From Propionibacteriales bacterium (lineage in GTDB: Bacteria; Actinomycetota; Actinomycetes; Propionibacteriales; Nocardioidaceae), in NCBI GenBank assembly GCA_009377795.1, contig WHTJ01000050.1, positions 1 through 33,409 on the forward strand: 33,409 nucleotides of DNA, given 5' to 3'. Positions within the stretch are counted from its first letter, which is position 1. Every line of letters begins with the position of its first letter. Of the stretch, positions 23,397-32,384 are shown one piece after another. Below the pieces are notes generated by a model that had not been told where the DNA came from, searched no databases, and saw only the letters and a program-made list of their open reading frames with translations. The translations under genes were made by a program, and so were the position numbers.

Positions 23397-24976
23397 ATGA
23401 ACACCGGGACTCTGCCGCGTTCGCATGGGCGGGATCGTGAGATTGACCTCGTGCAGCGCGTCCTCGACGATGTGCTCGAGGGTCGCCCGCGGACTCTCGT
23501 GATCGAGGGCGAGCCCGGGATCGGCAAAACCCGGCTCCTCACCGAGGCCACAGCGCTGGCCGGCGGCAGAGGCCGCGGAGCTGCTCGGCAACGCGCTCCG
23601 GTTGACCGGCGAAAACGGCTCCGAACACGACTCGATCGTCGCCGAACTCGCTCCTCTGCTGGTGGTGACCGGACAGGTAGACGAGGCGAGGACACTCACC
23701 GAAAGCGTGCTCGCCCGCGACCCGGACCCACGGATCGAAGCCAAGCTGCGGACCGGGATGACCCATGTGATGATGCGCCGTCGCCGCGTCGACGAGGCCG
23801 ACGCCCAGGTCACCCGGTTACTGGAACGGTTGCCACCTCCCTTGCGCCTGCGCGCACAAGGCGTGGCGAGTTTCGTCCAGGTGATGTCCGGCAACGTGAG
23901 CATCGCCGATGCGATGGCCGGCCAGGCGCTGGAAGCGGCCCGGCAAGCAAAGCACGACGTGGTTGAGGCGACGGCTCTGATGACGTTGACGTGGACGCAG
24001 AGTGCACAGGGCGGGATCGATGCCGGCATCGCGGCTGGGCGCCGTGCGGTCGAGGTCGCAGAGGCCAGCCAGGCACCGTTCTCCGGCTTCTTGTTTCCGC
24101 ACGCTCCGCTGGGCGGCGCACTTCTGCAGGCTGACCGGATCGATGAGGCCGAGGAAGCATTTGGCGCAGGCCTCAGCCGGGCCGATCAGACCGCTGCGCC
24201 AGGCGCCGTGGTGTATCACCACGCCGGCCTGGCAGCGGCGAAGTTCTTGCGCGCCGAATGGGGCGACGCTGTGTCCGAAGCAGAGGTGGCGCTCGAGCTG
24301 ACCGAGCGTACCGGCACGAGCTGGCCGTTGTTGCCAGTCGCAGTTCTCGCGCGGATTGCGATCGCGCACGACGACCTGCCGGCGGCGCAGGCAGCAATCG
24401 GCACCGGCCTCGCGTCACCGGAGGCCGGCCAGCCGGTGATGACCGCGCAGTGGCTGCACTGGGCACGCGCCGTGCTGCGTGCTGCGTCGAACGATCTCCA
24501 AGGAGCGGCGAACTCGGTCGAACAGGCCTGGTGGGTCACGCCCGAGCTGCGAGACGCGATCGGCAATCGGATCATCCCGATCGACTGTGTGCGGGTTGCG
24601 CTCGCCGCCGGTGCGCACGTGCTGGCGAAGGAGATCGCCGCTGGGCTGGAGGTCCTCGCACGCCGTACGTCGGTGAACTCGCTACCGGGAACTCGACGCA
24701 AGGCGGGATGCCCGAAGAGTTGCGGCCACCATGCGGGCGGCGGGTTGGCACCCCGCCAGCACTGGCAACCGTCGACCTGCCGAGGGGATGGCTTCGCTCA
24801 CCCGTACCGAAAACGCGGTCGCCGAACTCGTCGCCGAGGGTCTGTCGAACCCACAGATCGGGCAGCGGCTCTTCATCTCCCGGCACACGGTCGAGACCCA
24901 CGTGAAGCACATCTTTCGCAAGCTCAGCGTCTCGTCGCGGGCTGAGCTGGCCGCCGAAGTCGCCAGAAATACCTGA
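23397..24976 (+). pseudogene. LAL-type LuxR regulator with two internal deletions/frameshifts
   Basis: Three pieces in three frames. Piece 1 (from ATG 23397, GAGGAA upstream): HGRDREIDLVQRVLDDVL with Walker A GEPGIGKT, ending near 23567. Piece 2 (about 23563-24680): helical repeat region from AAELLGNALRL to LARRTSVNSL. Piece 3 (about 24677-24976): RYRELDARRDARRVAATMR linker and LuxR helix-turn-helix with LTRTENAVAELVAEGLS, ISRHTVETHVKHIFRKL. Intact LAL proteins have about 900 residues. Here Walker B and most of the ATPase are missing at the first junction, and roughly 100 residues of repeats at the second. Each junction changes the frame, so no functional product can form. It probably once controlled the hydrolase downstream. 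Confidence 0.82.
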
Positions 24977-25171
24977 GCTCGGGGATCCCATAGGCCGTAC
25001 TGCCTAGGCATGCTCGGGTCCAGGAGCGTTCTCGACATACCCGGTGCTCGAGCCGGGAGGGGTGGTTTCGAGCAATGGCGACGTCGACGGGCCTCTGAGA
25101 AGACTCGGTCATGGAGGAGCTGTACCGCTACAAGATTCTTCGTTCTGTTGTGACCCGGTGGAGGATTCTGG

Positions 25172-26908
25172 ATGTTTGGGCTCGCCAGCTCGTTGACGGG
25201 CGCGGGCGGCACACTGACAGGTGGGGCTTCCCGTTTCCGCCGAAGGATCATGGTGTTCGCGCTCGCGTTGGCGATGGCAGCGATGACCGTACCGGCTGGC
25301 CTGCCGGCGACGGCCGCCCCACCTGGCCGCGGAACGCTGCACTGGTCGCCGTGTTACAAGGATGTCGGTGCCGAGTTCGGGGTGACCTATGAGTGTGCGC
25401 AGCTCAACGTCCCTCTGGATCACGACGAGCCTGCAGGCGCGCAGGTCCAGCTCGCGCTGGTACGCCTGCCGGCGAGGGATCAGGACGCGCGGATCGGCTC
25501 GATCCTGCTCAACCCGGGTGGGCCTGGTGGGTCCGGTGTGGACTTCGCGTTGTTCTTCGGCCCGTTCGCCGAGTTCATCTGGGGTCCGGAGGTCCGCGAC
25601 CGTTTCGATCTCGTCGGCTTCGACCCGCGGGGGGTGGGGCGCAGCATCAAATGCTTCGGAAACGAGCGCCAGGCGCTGGAGGCACTTACCCCGTTCACGT
25701 TCCCGCTCACACCCGCGGAAGAACAGATTCGGGCCGATGGTGACGGCCTGTTGGCCGAGCAGTGTGACCGCCGCGGCAACCGGATCGGCGAGCACATGTC
25801 AACCGCGAACGTGGCGCGGGACATGGATCTGCTGCGTAGCGCGGTGGGTGATGAGCAGTTGACCTATGTCGGCCTTTCGTATGGAACCTATCTCGGGGTG
25901 ACCTACGCCAACCTGTTCCCGGATCGGGTGCGTTCCGTGGTCGTAGACGCGGTGCTCGATCCGCACGCGTGGGCGAATGTGGACGGACAGGTCCCGTTCT
26001 CCACCCGGCTGCGGTCCGACCAGGGGGCGCAAGCGACGTTGGACCGTTTCTTCGAGCTGTGCGAGGCCGTAGCACCGGGCAACTGTGCTTTCGCGCCGAA
26101 CCCGGCCCAAAGGTTCGATGCACTCGCGCAACGGTTGCTGGCCGAGCCGGTGAGGTTCACCGATCCGGAGACCGGGGAGCCGGTCGCCGTCACCTATCAG
26201 GACATGATCGGCGAAACTCTCATCGGCCTCTATGACCCGTTCGAGTACGCCGCGGTGGCCGAACTGCTCGCCGTCCTCGAATCCGTCGCCTCCCCCGGTA
26301 CAGAAGCGTCCCCCGCCAAGCGGCAACGTGCCGCACAATTTGTGAACAAGCGCGGGGTCCCCCACTACCAGAACTTCGTGGAAAGTTTCCCCGCGGTCGC
26401 ATGCTCGGACAGCAACAACCCCACCGACTACGCCGTATAGTCCGCCGAAGGTGCGGCCGCCGACGCCGAGTTCGGCTACTTCGGACGGATCTGGACCTGG
26501 GGGTCGAGTCCATGCGCGCAATGGCCCCTCGCCGACGACGACCGATACCTCGGCCCGTTCAACGCAGACACCGCGAACCCGGTGTTCATCATCGGCAACC
26601 TGTACGATCCCGCAACCCGCTACGAGGGCGCGCAGACCGTTCGCGGGTTGCTGCCGAACTCGGCGTTGTTGACCGTCGACATGCCCGGACACGTCTCGTT
26701 GGGTGCCAGTGGATGTGCCGGGTTCCTCACCGGCCGGTACCTGCTGGACCCGTCGGTCGCCACCGGGATCGACGGCACCGTCTGCCCGCAGGAGTTCAAC
26801 CCGTTCGACCTCGTCGCCGAGGACCCAGCGACCGCGTCCAGCCCCGACTTAGCTCCGAAGGTGCGCGCCAAGCTGATGGAACAGATCGGCTACAGACCGA
26901 TGCACTGA
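25172..26908 (+). pseudogene. Secreted TAP-type alpha/beta hydrolase interrupted by UAG at a Trp position
   Basis: From ATG 25172 (GGAGG seven bases upstream) a signal-like N-terminus (FALALAMAAMTVPAGLPATA) precedes a tripeptidyl-aminopeptidase/proteinase-type hydrolase: NPGGPGGSG oxyanion loop (~114-122), FDPRGVGRS (~150-158), nucleophile Ser236 in GLSYGTY. The frame meets TAG at 26438-26440 (codon 423, after NNPTDYAV) and continues in the same frame with SAEGAAADAEFGYFG, FIIGNLYDPAT (catalytic Asp), VDMPGHVSL (catalytic His) and a normal end at 26908: 578 residues in all. The TAG probably replaces TGG. A product ending there would lack the Asp and His of the triad. It is a nonsense mutation or sequencing error. 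Confidence 0.82.
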
Positions 26909-26940
26909 CCGTGATCGAAGAACTGGTACGGCCGCCCGGA

Positions 26941-27393
26941 TCAGCCGAGCGTTCCGACCTCCTGATCACTGAAACCAAGAGCGTCCCGGACCGCACGGAC
27001 CGCCTCGGCGGGCTCGAGAACCTCCCCGGAGCTGATGGTGCGCCCGTCGACAATGACGGCCGCGTACGCGGGACCGTGCAGGGCGGCGACCAGCGCGTCT
27101 CGCCAGGCGCCGCCCCGGCGGCGAACGTCGTGGATCATCGCGGGCACCAGGAACAGGTGGTTACGCGGATCGACGATCTCCACGTCGACGTCGTCCGGAA
27201 GGTTGTCCCGCAGGGCCAGGTAGACCTGGGCCAGCGGCTCCCAGGTTGTCCGCTCGACGAACCGGGTGCCGTGCTCCTCCGGGTGGTGCGACGGATCAAC
27301 ACACAGGCCCTTGGTGGACCCGCCGCCGCAGCATCCTGCCCCGACGCCGTCAGACATGTCCCACGGCCGGATCAGGAAGACCCGGTGTGTCAT
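26941..27393 (-). CDS. Cysteine-containing small protein coupled to CstA, possibly thioredoxin-like
   Basis: 150 residues. The N-terminal strand RVFLIRPWD is followed by a loop with adjacent cysteines and a third (GAGCCGGGSTKGLC; Cys21, Cys22, Cys31) and a His-rich stretch SHHPEEHG. Then come a helix (EPLAQVYLALRDNL), VDVEIVDPRNHLFLVP, and AAVIVDGRTISSGEVL, an arrangement like the alpha/beta core and final strand of thioredoxin-like proteins. I do not recognise a named family. Its ATG overlaps the CstA stop (ATGA), so synthesis is coupled to the transporter. It takes the position that the small protein YbdD has beside CstA in enterobacteria but is unrelated to it. A redox or metal-binding helper is inferred. 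Confidence 0.65.
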   Translation of the reverse strand: MTHRVFLIRPWDMSDGVGAGCCGGGSTKGLCVDPSHHPEEHGTRFVERTTWEPLAQVYLALRDNLPDDVDVEIVDPRNHLFLVPAMIHDVRRRGGAWRDALVAALHGPAYAAVIVDGRTISSGEVLEPAEAVRAVRDALGFSDQEVGTLG

Positions 27394-29162
27394 TGCTGGC
27401 CGTCTCCTGTCGTGTCGGCGCCGGTCTCGGCATCGCTCGACGCTGAGCCGTCTCCACCGGCCAGCGCCTCCTCCCGACGCTCTCTTACGAGAGTACGCGT
27501 CCGCACCGCGGCTTCAAAGACCAGCCACAGCGACAGCACGAGGATGACCAGGTCGAGCGGCACGAGCACCCACCACTCGTCCGCCTCCGCGAACTCCTGC
27601 ACCTGCACGATCAGTGCCCAGACCGTCATGACCAGCAGGAAGGCCATCGGGATGACGGCCGCCAGCGGGTTCCGCCGCTTCTGGGTCACCCACACCGCGA
27701 TCACCGCCAGCGCGAGCCCGCCGGTGAGCTGGTTGGTGGTACCGAACAGCCGCCACAGCGTACCGAACGCGAAGCCGTTCTGATCGCCGCTCGGCATCAG
27801 CGCGAGCGCCAGCGGAATGGCCACCGCGACGGCCGTCGCGCCCAGCAGGCTGCGGGCCAGCCGCGTCCAACCGGCGATCTGAGCGATCTCCTGGACGACG
27901 TACCGCTGCAGCCGAACACCGGTGTCCATGGTCGTCGCAGCGAACGACACGACCACCACCGCGGCGAACGTGGTGGCCAGCTGGAACTCCACACCCAGGT
28001 TGGACGCGAAGTGCGCGATCCCGTTGACGAAGTTGCCCACGGCACCTTCCGAAGCGGTGGCATAGTCCGCGTAGAGGACGCCCCATTCCTCATTGAGCGC
28101 GGCCGTCACACCGGCGCTGACCGCGAGCACGGACGCGAGCGCCAGGCTGCCCTCACCGAGCGACCCCATGTACGCCACGTACCGGGCGTCGGTCTCCTTG
28201 GCCAGCTGCTTCGACGTGGTGCCCGACGACACCAGCGAGTGGAAACCGGAGATCGCGCCACACGCAATCGTGATGAACAAGAACGGGAAGATACTTGGCT
28301 GACCCTCGGGCAGCTCGGTGTTGAAGGCGGGGGCAACGATCCGGTCCAGCCCGATGAGCACGCCGAGGAACGTCACACCCAGCGCGATGAACAGCTGGTG
28401 CGAGTTGATGTAGTCCCGCGGCTGGAGCAGCAGCCACACTGGCAGCCGGCACGCGATGAACGTGTAGGCGAACATGATGACGACCCACACGTTCCGCGGC
28501 TCCATGCCGATCGCACTGGCGAGCCCGTCGATCTCGATCGGGACGTTGTCGCCGACCCAGATGAAGAAGTACAGCGTGATGACCCCGATGATCGACGGCA
28601 CCAGCGCGGGGCTGCGGGTCCGGTAGATGAACTGCCCGATCCCGATCGCCAGGGGAATCTCCAGGAAGATCGGGACGACCGCGCCGGGGAACGCGACGAA
28701 TAGGTTCCCGATCACGACGGCGAACACCGCGTTCACCAGCGTCAACAGGAAGAAGATGATCAGCAGGAACAGTATCCGGGACCGCTTGCTGATCACTTCG
28801 CTGGCCAGCGTCCCGATGTTCTTCGCCTTGTGCCGGACGGACACCGCCAGCGCGCCGAAATCGTGCGCGCCCGCCGCGAAGATCGTCCCGAGCACGATCC
28901 ACAGCAGCGCCGGTACCCAGCCCCACACCACCGCGATCGCCGGACCCACGATGGGGGCGGCACCGGCGACCGACGTGAAATGGTGGCCGAACAGGACGTG
29001 CTTGTTGGTCGGCACGTAGTCGACGCCGTCGGCGAGCTCGTGCGCGGGCGTGACGAAATCCGCGTCGAGGGCGTAGACCTTCCTCGCCAGGTACCGGGAG
29101 TAGTAGATGTAGCCCAGCGCGAACAACGCCATGACTGCTACAGCGACGACGACGGCTGGCAT
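27390..29162 (-). CDS. cstA: CstA-family carbon starvation/peptide or pyruvate transporter
   Basis: A 590-residue polytopic membrane protein of the CstA family (Bacillus-like length; the E. coli protein is about 700). Visible: the N-terminal segment AVVVAVAVMALFALGYIYYS, FGHHFTSVAGAAPIVGPAIA (a CstA hallmark), HDFGALAVSVRHK, SGFHSLVSSGTTSKQL, many membrane helices and a soluble acidic C-terminus. CstA proteins import pyruvate or peptides during carbon limitation. GGAGGAGG four bases before the ATG is a strong ribosome-binding site. It has its own promoter (29234-29262) and a perfect palindromic operator immediately upstream of the ribosome-binding site. It is coupled to the Cys-containing protein downstream through ATGA. 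Confidence 0.92.
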   Translation of the reverse strand: MPAVVVAVAVMALFALGYIYYSRYLARKVYALDADFVTPAHELADGVDYVPTNKHVLFGHHFTSVAGAAPIVGPAIAVVWGWVPALLWIVLGTIFAAGAHDFGALAVSVRHKAKNIGTLASEVISKRSRILFLLIIFFLLTLVNAVFAVVIGNLFVAFPGAVVPIFLEIPLAIGIGQFIYRTRSPALVPSIIGVITLYFFIWVGDNVPIEIDGLASAIGMEPRNVWVVIMFAYTFIACRLPVWLLLQPRDYINSHQLFIALGVTFLGVLIGLDRIVAPAFNTELPEGQPSIFPFLFITIACGAISGFHSLVSSGTTSKQLAKETDARYVAYMGSLGEGSLALASVLAVSAGVTAALNEEWGVLYADYATASEGAVGNFVNGIAHFASNLGVEFQLATTFAAVVVVSFAATTMDTGVRLQRYVVQEIAQIAGWTRLARSLLGATAVAVAIPLALALMPSGDQNGFAFGTLWRLFGTTNQLTGGLALAVIAVWVTQKRRNPLAAVIPMAFLLVMTVWALIVQVQEFAEADEWWVLVPLDLVILVLSLWLVFEAAVRTRTLVRERREEALAGGDGSASSDAETGADTTGDGQQ

Positions 29163-29172
29163 AACGCCTCCT

Positions 29173-29186
29173 CCGAAACGTTTCGG
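29173..29186. promoter_or_regulatory. Perfect 14-bp palindrome, LacI-family-type operator
   Basis: CCGAAACGTTTCGG equals its own reverse complement and contains GAAACGTTTC, the core typical of LacI/GalR-family operators. It lies between the candidate transcription start of cstA and its ribosome-binding site, where a bound repressor would block elongation. Confidence 0.7.
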
Positions 29187-29233
29187 CCACTCCCCCGCAC
29201 GGCCGCGACACTATTGGGGCTGGATCCTTGGGC

Positions 29234-29262
29234 ACTATGACGGATGTCCTACCGCCCGTCAA
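29234..29262 (-). promoter_or_regulatory. Promoter of cstA
   Basis: On the minus strand: TTGACG (29262-29257), 17-base spacer, CATAGT (29239-29234), giving a leader of about 65 bases that contains the palindromic operator. It starts 15 bases after the stop of the RcnA-like gene, so cstA can be expressed independently of the genes upstream. Confidence 0.55.
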
Positions 29263-29277
29263 TAGCGGTGATACATG

Positions 29278-30858
29278 CTAGAACTGCAGCACAGCAGCGG
29301 TGGTGATCCATAGTCCTCCAACTAGTACGGCCACGGAACTCAGCAGCGGCAACACCGCCGTGAGGCGACGAAACGGAGCACTGATCGCCGCTCGCCGTTC
29401 GATGAGGACGCGCCCCTTGATCGCCGCAAGGCCGAACACCGTCAAGGTGCAAGCGAGCCCGAGGCTGAAGGCCAGGACCAACAGGAACCCGAACAGGGCA
29501 CGTCCCATCACGATCGCCGAAGCCAATACGAGAAACGCCGACGGCGATGGCAGCAGACCGCCGGACACGCCGAGCGCGACAATGGCGCGGCGCGACAACG
29601 GAGGGGCGTCGGCGAGAAGGTGCGCGTGGCCGTGCCCGTGGTGTGGAGGGTCCTGCCCGGTCCCGTGTGGGGTGTCGTGTCCGGTGACCGGGACGGACCG
29701 GGCGGCCCGCTCCCTGACCTGATGCGCGACCAGGCCGACCCCGACGGCTATGACGAGCGCTCCCGCCGCCACGCCCATCCACGGCACTACCGCTCCGACG
29801 CCTCCGTGCATGCTCAGGGTGGTGAACAGAATCCCGCCGAGCACCAGCACGGACGCACAGTGCATGACCGCCACGATCGTGCCCAACGTGACGGCGTCAC
29901 CGGCATGGCCACGCGTCCCGACCAGGTATGCGCCGATCAGTCCCTTGCCATGGCCGGGAGCGAGCGCGTGGGCCGCGCCGATGGCGAAGGCCCCCACCAC
30001 GGCAGCGGCGCCGAGCGGCACACTGACATCCGGTCGATCGATGAACCCGAGGAACTCGTCTTCCAACCAGCCGAAGCCCGAGGGCTCCGTGCTCGTTGCC
30101 AAGACGGCTAGGGGCAGAAGCCCGTGCATAGTGGTTCGAGACACATCGCGGGTCCGGCCAGCTGGGTGCGCCGGTTCGCTCGCTCGCTCCGACTCGACCC
30201 GCCTGCGCCGACGTCGTAGGGCCAGGCCCGCGAGCAGGCTGGCCAGGAGCGCGACAGCCGTAACCTGCAGCCAGGCGACCGTGCCACCACCCGAACCCGA
30301 AGCCCCGAACGTCCAGGCGTGGCGCGGTTCGCGGGCGGTGAATACCGCCTGGTCCGGTTGGGCCGCACCGCTGCTGCGCACGAACGTGCGATAGGCCGCG
30401 TGCACGTCGTGCAGCATGCCGATCTCGAGCTGGACCTGCTCGACCGGCGCGGGGCAGGAATGGACCGTCGTGGCGCCGTCAGCGGCGAAGTCAGTGAAGT
30501 GTTCGACCTCGCCCTCGCAGACGGCACCATCTTGGATGACCCGGATGCGCTCGAGCAGGTATCGCCGCAACTCCCCCGATGACGGCAGGAGCAGCTCGGC
30601 GGCATCTGCCGCCTGGGGGCCCTCAGGGGACCAGTCGAGCCGCTCCGGATCGACGAGCTCGAGCTCGACACCGAGGAGGAGTGCATCGTCGCTCTCGGCC
30701 TGCCAGTGCACGGTGACCCGGTGTCCGTCGCTCGTCACCTCGGCTACCGGTGGCGTTCCCCAAGGGTGGGCCGCGGCCGAGCCGGACGATCCAGCGACAA
30801 TTGCGCAGACCAGGACCGCCAGGACCATCCACCGCACCCGCCAGCGCCGCGCGGTCAC
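29278..30858 (-). CDS. NicO/RcnA-like nickel/cobalt transporter with exported N-terminal domain
   Basis: 526 residues. An N-terminal signal/membrane segment (VLAVLVCAIVAG...AAAHPWG) is followed by an extracytoplasmic domain of about 160 residues with Cys pairs (GAVCEGEV, HSCPAPV), a membrane helix and a basic linker. The C-terminal NicO-type permease has GAAHALAPGHGKGLIGAYLVG, AVMHCASVLVLG, a His-rich loop (HDTPHGTGQDPPHHGHGHAH) and GVSGGLLPSPSA. These motifs are those of RcnA/NicO efflux or uptake proteins. The start is GTG 30858, whose GTGA overlaps the stop of the upstream HupE/UreJ-like gene, so the two are coupled. The added exported domain is longer than in RcnA of E. coli and may scavenge or sense metal. 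Confidence 0.85.
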   Translation of the reverse strand: MTARRWRVRWMVLAVLVCAIVAGSSGSAAAHPWGTPPVAEVTSDGHRVTVHWQAESDDALLLGVELELVDPERLDWSPEGPQAADAAELLLPSSGELRRYLLERIRVIQDGAVCEGEVEHFTDFAADGATTVHSCPAPVEQVQLEIGMLHDVHAAYRTFVRSSGAAQPDQAVFTAREPRHAWTFGASGSGGGTVAWLQVTAVALLASLLAGLALRRRRRRVESERASEPAHPAGRTRDVSRTTMHGLLPLAVLATSTEPSGFGWLEDEFLGFIDRPDVSVPLGAAAVVGAFAIGAAHALAPGHGKGLIGAYLVGTRGHAGDAVTLGTIVAVMHCASVLVLGGILFTTLSMHGGVGAVVPWMGVAAGALVIAVGVGLVAHQVRERAARSVPVTGHDTPHGTGQDPPHHGHGHAHLLADAPPLSRRAIVALGVSGGLLPSPSAFLVLASAIVMGRALFGFLLVLAFSLGLACTLTVFGLAAIKGRVLIERRAAISAPFRRLTAVLPLLSSVAVLVGGLWITTAAVLQF

Positions 30859-32300
30859 GGCCCTGCCCCGTCGCCTCGGGTCGGCTGCCGTGGACCGCTG
30901 GCCGCGGCGACCGCCGGTGTTCGCTCCGCGAGGACGGGCTCGTCGATGGCTCCTGCCTTCGCAGCCCGGCGTCGGGGCCCCGTACGACGGTCGGCCAACA
31001 CCTCGAAGGCGACCCACAGGCCAGCCATCACCAGCAGCAGACCGGCAGCCCAGCGACCGAGCTCGAGCAGCGTCGCCGGTTCCCATGGCGGCAGCGGTGT
31101 CGCCAGCAACGCCTCACCACGGTCCAGCGTGTCCCGCCAGCCCACATACCCGATCAACAGGGCGGCCACGACCGGGCCGTGTCGTCGAGCACCAGCATGC
31201 CTGGCGGCCAACCAGGCGATCGCCATCGTGGCGCCGAACACCGCAGCGATGGCTGTGATGGCTCCGATGGCGTAGGCGAGCAGCGACAGCGCATCTCCCG
31301 CCTCGCGAAACTGCATGAGCACGTCAAGGCCGCCGGCCAACAGGATCCCGTGCGGGACGGCACAGACCCCGGCGGTCAGCCACCTCAGCCGGAGATCGCG
31401 GGCCAGAACGTTGCCGATCGCCAGCACCACCAGGCTCGCGGCGGCGGCCGCTTCGCCGACCACCCGGGTGAACGTGCTCTCCTGGCCCGCAGCCAGGCCG
31501 GCCGCCAGCACCGTCAACGACACCACGACACCGAACGTCACCACCGACCGCACCGGGATGCTCGGTCCTCGGGCCAACGCCAGGCCTAGCAGGACGACGA
31601 CCAGAACGTGCTCCCAGCCGGTGAGGACACCCAGCATCCCCTCCTCGGCGAACATTCGCAGCAGATAACCGAGTCCCGGGTTGAGCTCGACCCGGCCCAT
31701 GGTGCCGAGCAGGTCGTAGGCGCGCTCGGTGCCGTCGGGCGCCACGAACGTGGTCAGGATGTGCAGACGCTCGGCAAGCGCCGGCGACTCGACCTGCAAG
31801 GAGAAGGTGGACGTGTCGTCCTCGATGGGATAGACGAGGTGGACGTCGAGGAAGCCCTGATTCCAGAACAGGTTCGTGTCGTCCGGGAGGGGTTGCCCGG
31901 CGATGCTGGCCACGGCCGCCTGATAGTCGTTGAAAGAGCGTTCCGAGGGCAGTGACACCCGCCAGCCCGTGACAGCGGGATCCAACCGGGAACCGTCCTC
32001 GAAGAACGCGATGTCCGAGGTCAGCGCGTCAGCGGCGCGGCCGGCAGCCGCTTCGAGGCCCTCGGTGTCGGCGAGATCGAGGTAGCCAGGGCCCCGTTTG
32101 GGGAACGGATAATCCACGAGCCAGGCCATCGGCACGCGCAGGGGCACATGAAGCTCGGCTTCCTCCGGCGCGACGTGTGCCTGGAACACCATCTCGTCCG
32201 GCATGTCGTGAGCCGCGGCGGGGCCTTGCAGACCCACGAGCGCAAAGAGAACGAGGGCAGCCAGGCCGACGGCTCTGGCGGGGCGCGGCAGGGACGGCAC
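30855..32300 (-). CDS. HupE/UreJ-like membrane protein with exported N-terminal domain
   Basis: 481 residues. Signal peptide (ARAVGLAALVLFALVGLQ...AAAHD), then an exported domain of about 200 residues beginning HDMPDEMVFQAHV, then about seven membrane helices with GMLGVLTGWEHVLVVVLLGLALA, the HupE/UreJ motif containing a conserved His, and VCAVPHGILLAG. HupE/UreJ proteins are thought to move nickel for hydrogenase or urease; neither enzyme is in this window. The start is GTG 32300 (AAGGG seven bases upstream). A longer frame from 32357 would lie inside the upstream terminator and is rejected. It is coupled by GTGA to the NicO-like gene, making a two-gene metal-transport unit. Confidence 0.82.
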   Translation of the reverse strand: MPSLPRPARAVGLAALVLFALVGLQGPAAAHDMPDEMVFQAHVAPEEAELHVPLRVPMAWLVDYPFPKRGPGYLDLADTEGLEAAAGRAADALTSDIAFFEDGSRLDPAVTGWRVSLPSERSFNDYQAAVASIAGQPLPDDTNLFWNQGFLDVHLVYPIEDDTSTFSLQVESPALAERLHILTTFVAPDGTERAYDLLGTMGRVELNPGLGYLLRMFAEEGMLGVLTGWEHVLVVVLLGLALARGPSIPVRSVVTFGVVVSLTVLAAGLAAGQESTFTRVVGEAAAAASLVVLAIGNVLARDLRLRWLTAGVCAVPHGILLAGGLDVLMQFREAGDALSLLAYAIGAITAIAAVFGATMAIAWLAARHAGARRHGPVVAALLIGYVGWRDTLDRGEALLATPLPPWEPATLLELGRWAAGLLLVMAGLWVAFEVLADRRTGPRRRAAKAGAIDEPVLAERTPAVAAASGPRQPTRGDGAGP

Positions 32301-32323
32301 GTCAACACCCTTCCCAACAAGCG

Positions 32324-32362
32324 GTTCCGTGCCCCGCGGCCCTGGGCGGCGGGGCACGGAAC
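32324..32362 (-). terminator. Strong terminator hairpin after the NHL-repeat gene
   Basis: GTTCCGTGCCCCGC (32324-32337), 11-base loop, GCGGGGCACGGAAC (32349-32362): a perfect 14-bp stem starting 23 bases beyond the NHL gene stop on the minus strand. No long T tract follows. It separates the NHL gene from the metal-transport pair. Confidence 0.75.
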
Positions 32363-32384
32363 GTCCGGCGAGCTTCGGGTGGCG

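Noticed and set aside
24977-25171. Possible small gene between the LAL remnant and the TAP hydrolase (ATG 25111)
   Set aside because: The frame overlaps the hydrolase signal peptide out of phase and has no domain or good composition.
32301-32357. Start of the HupE/UreJ-like protein at 32357
   Set aside because: It would lie inside the 14-bp terminator stem and place a Pro/Arg-rich extension before the signal peptide; GTG 32300 has a ribosome-binding site.
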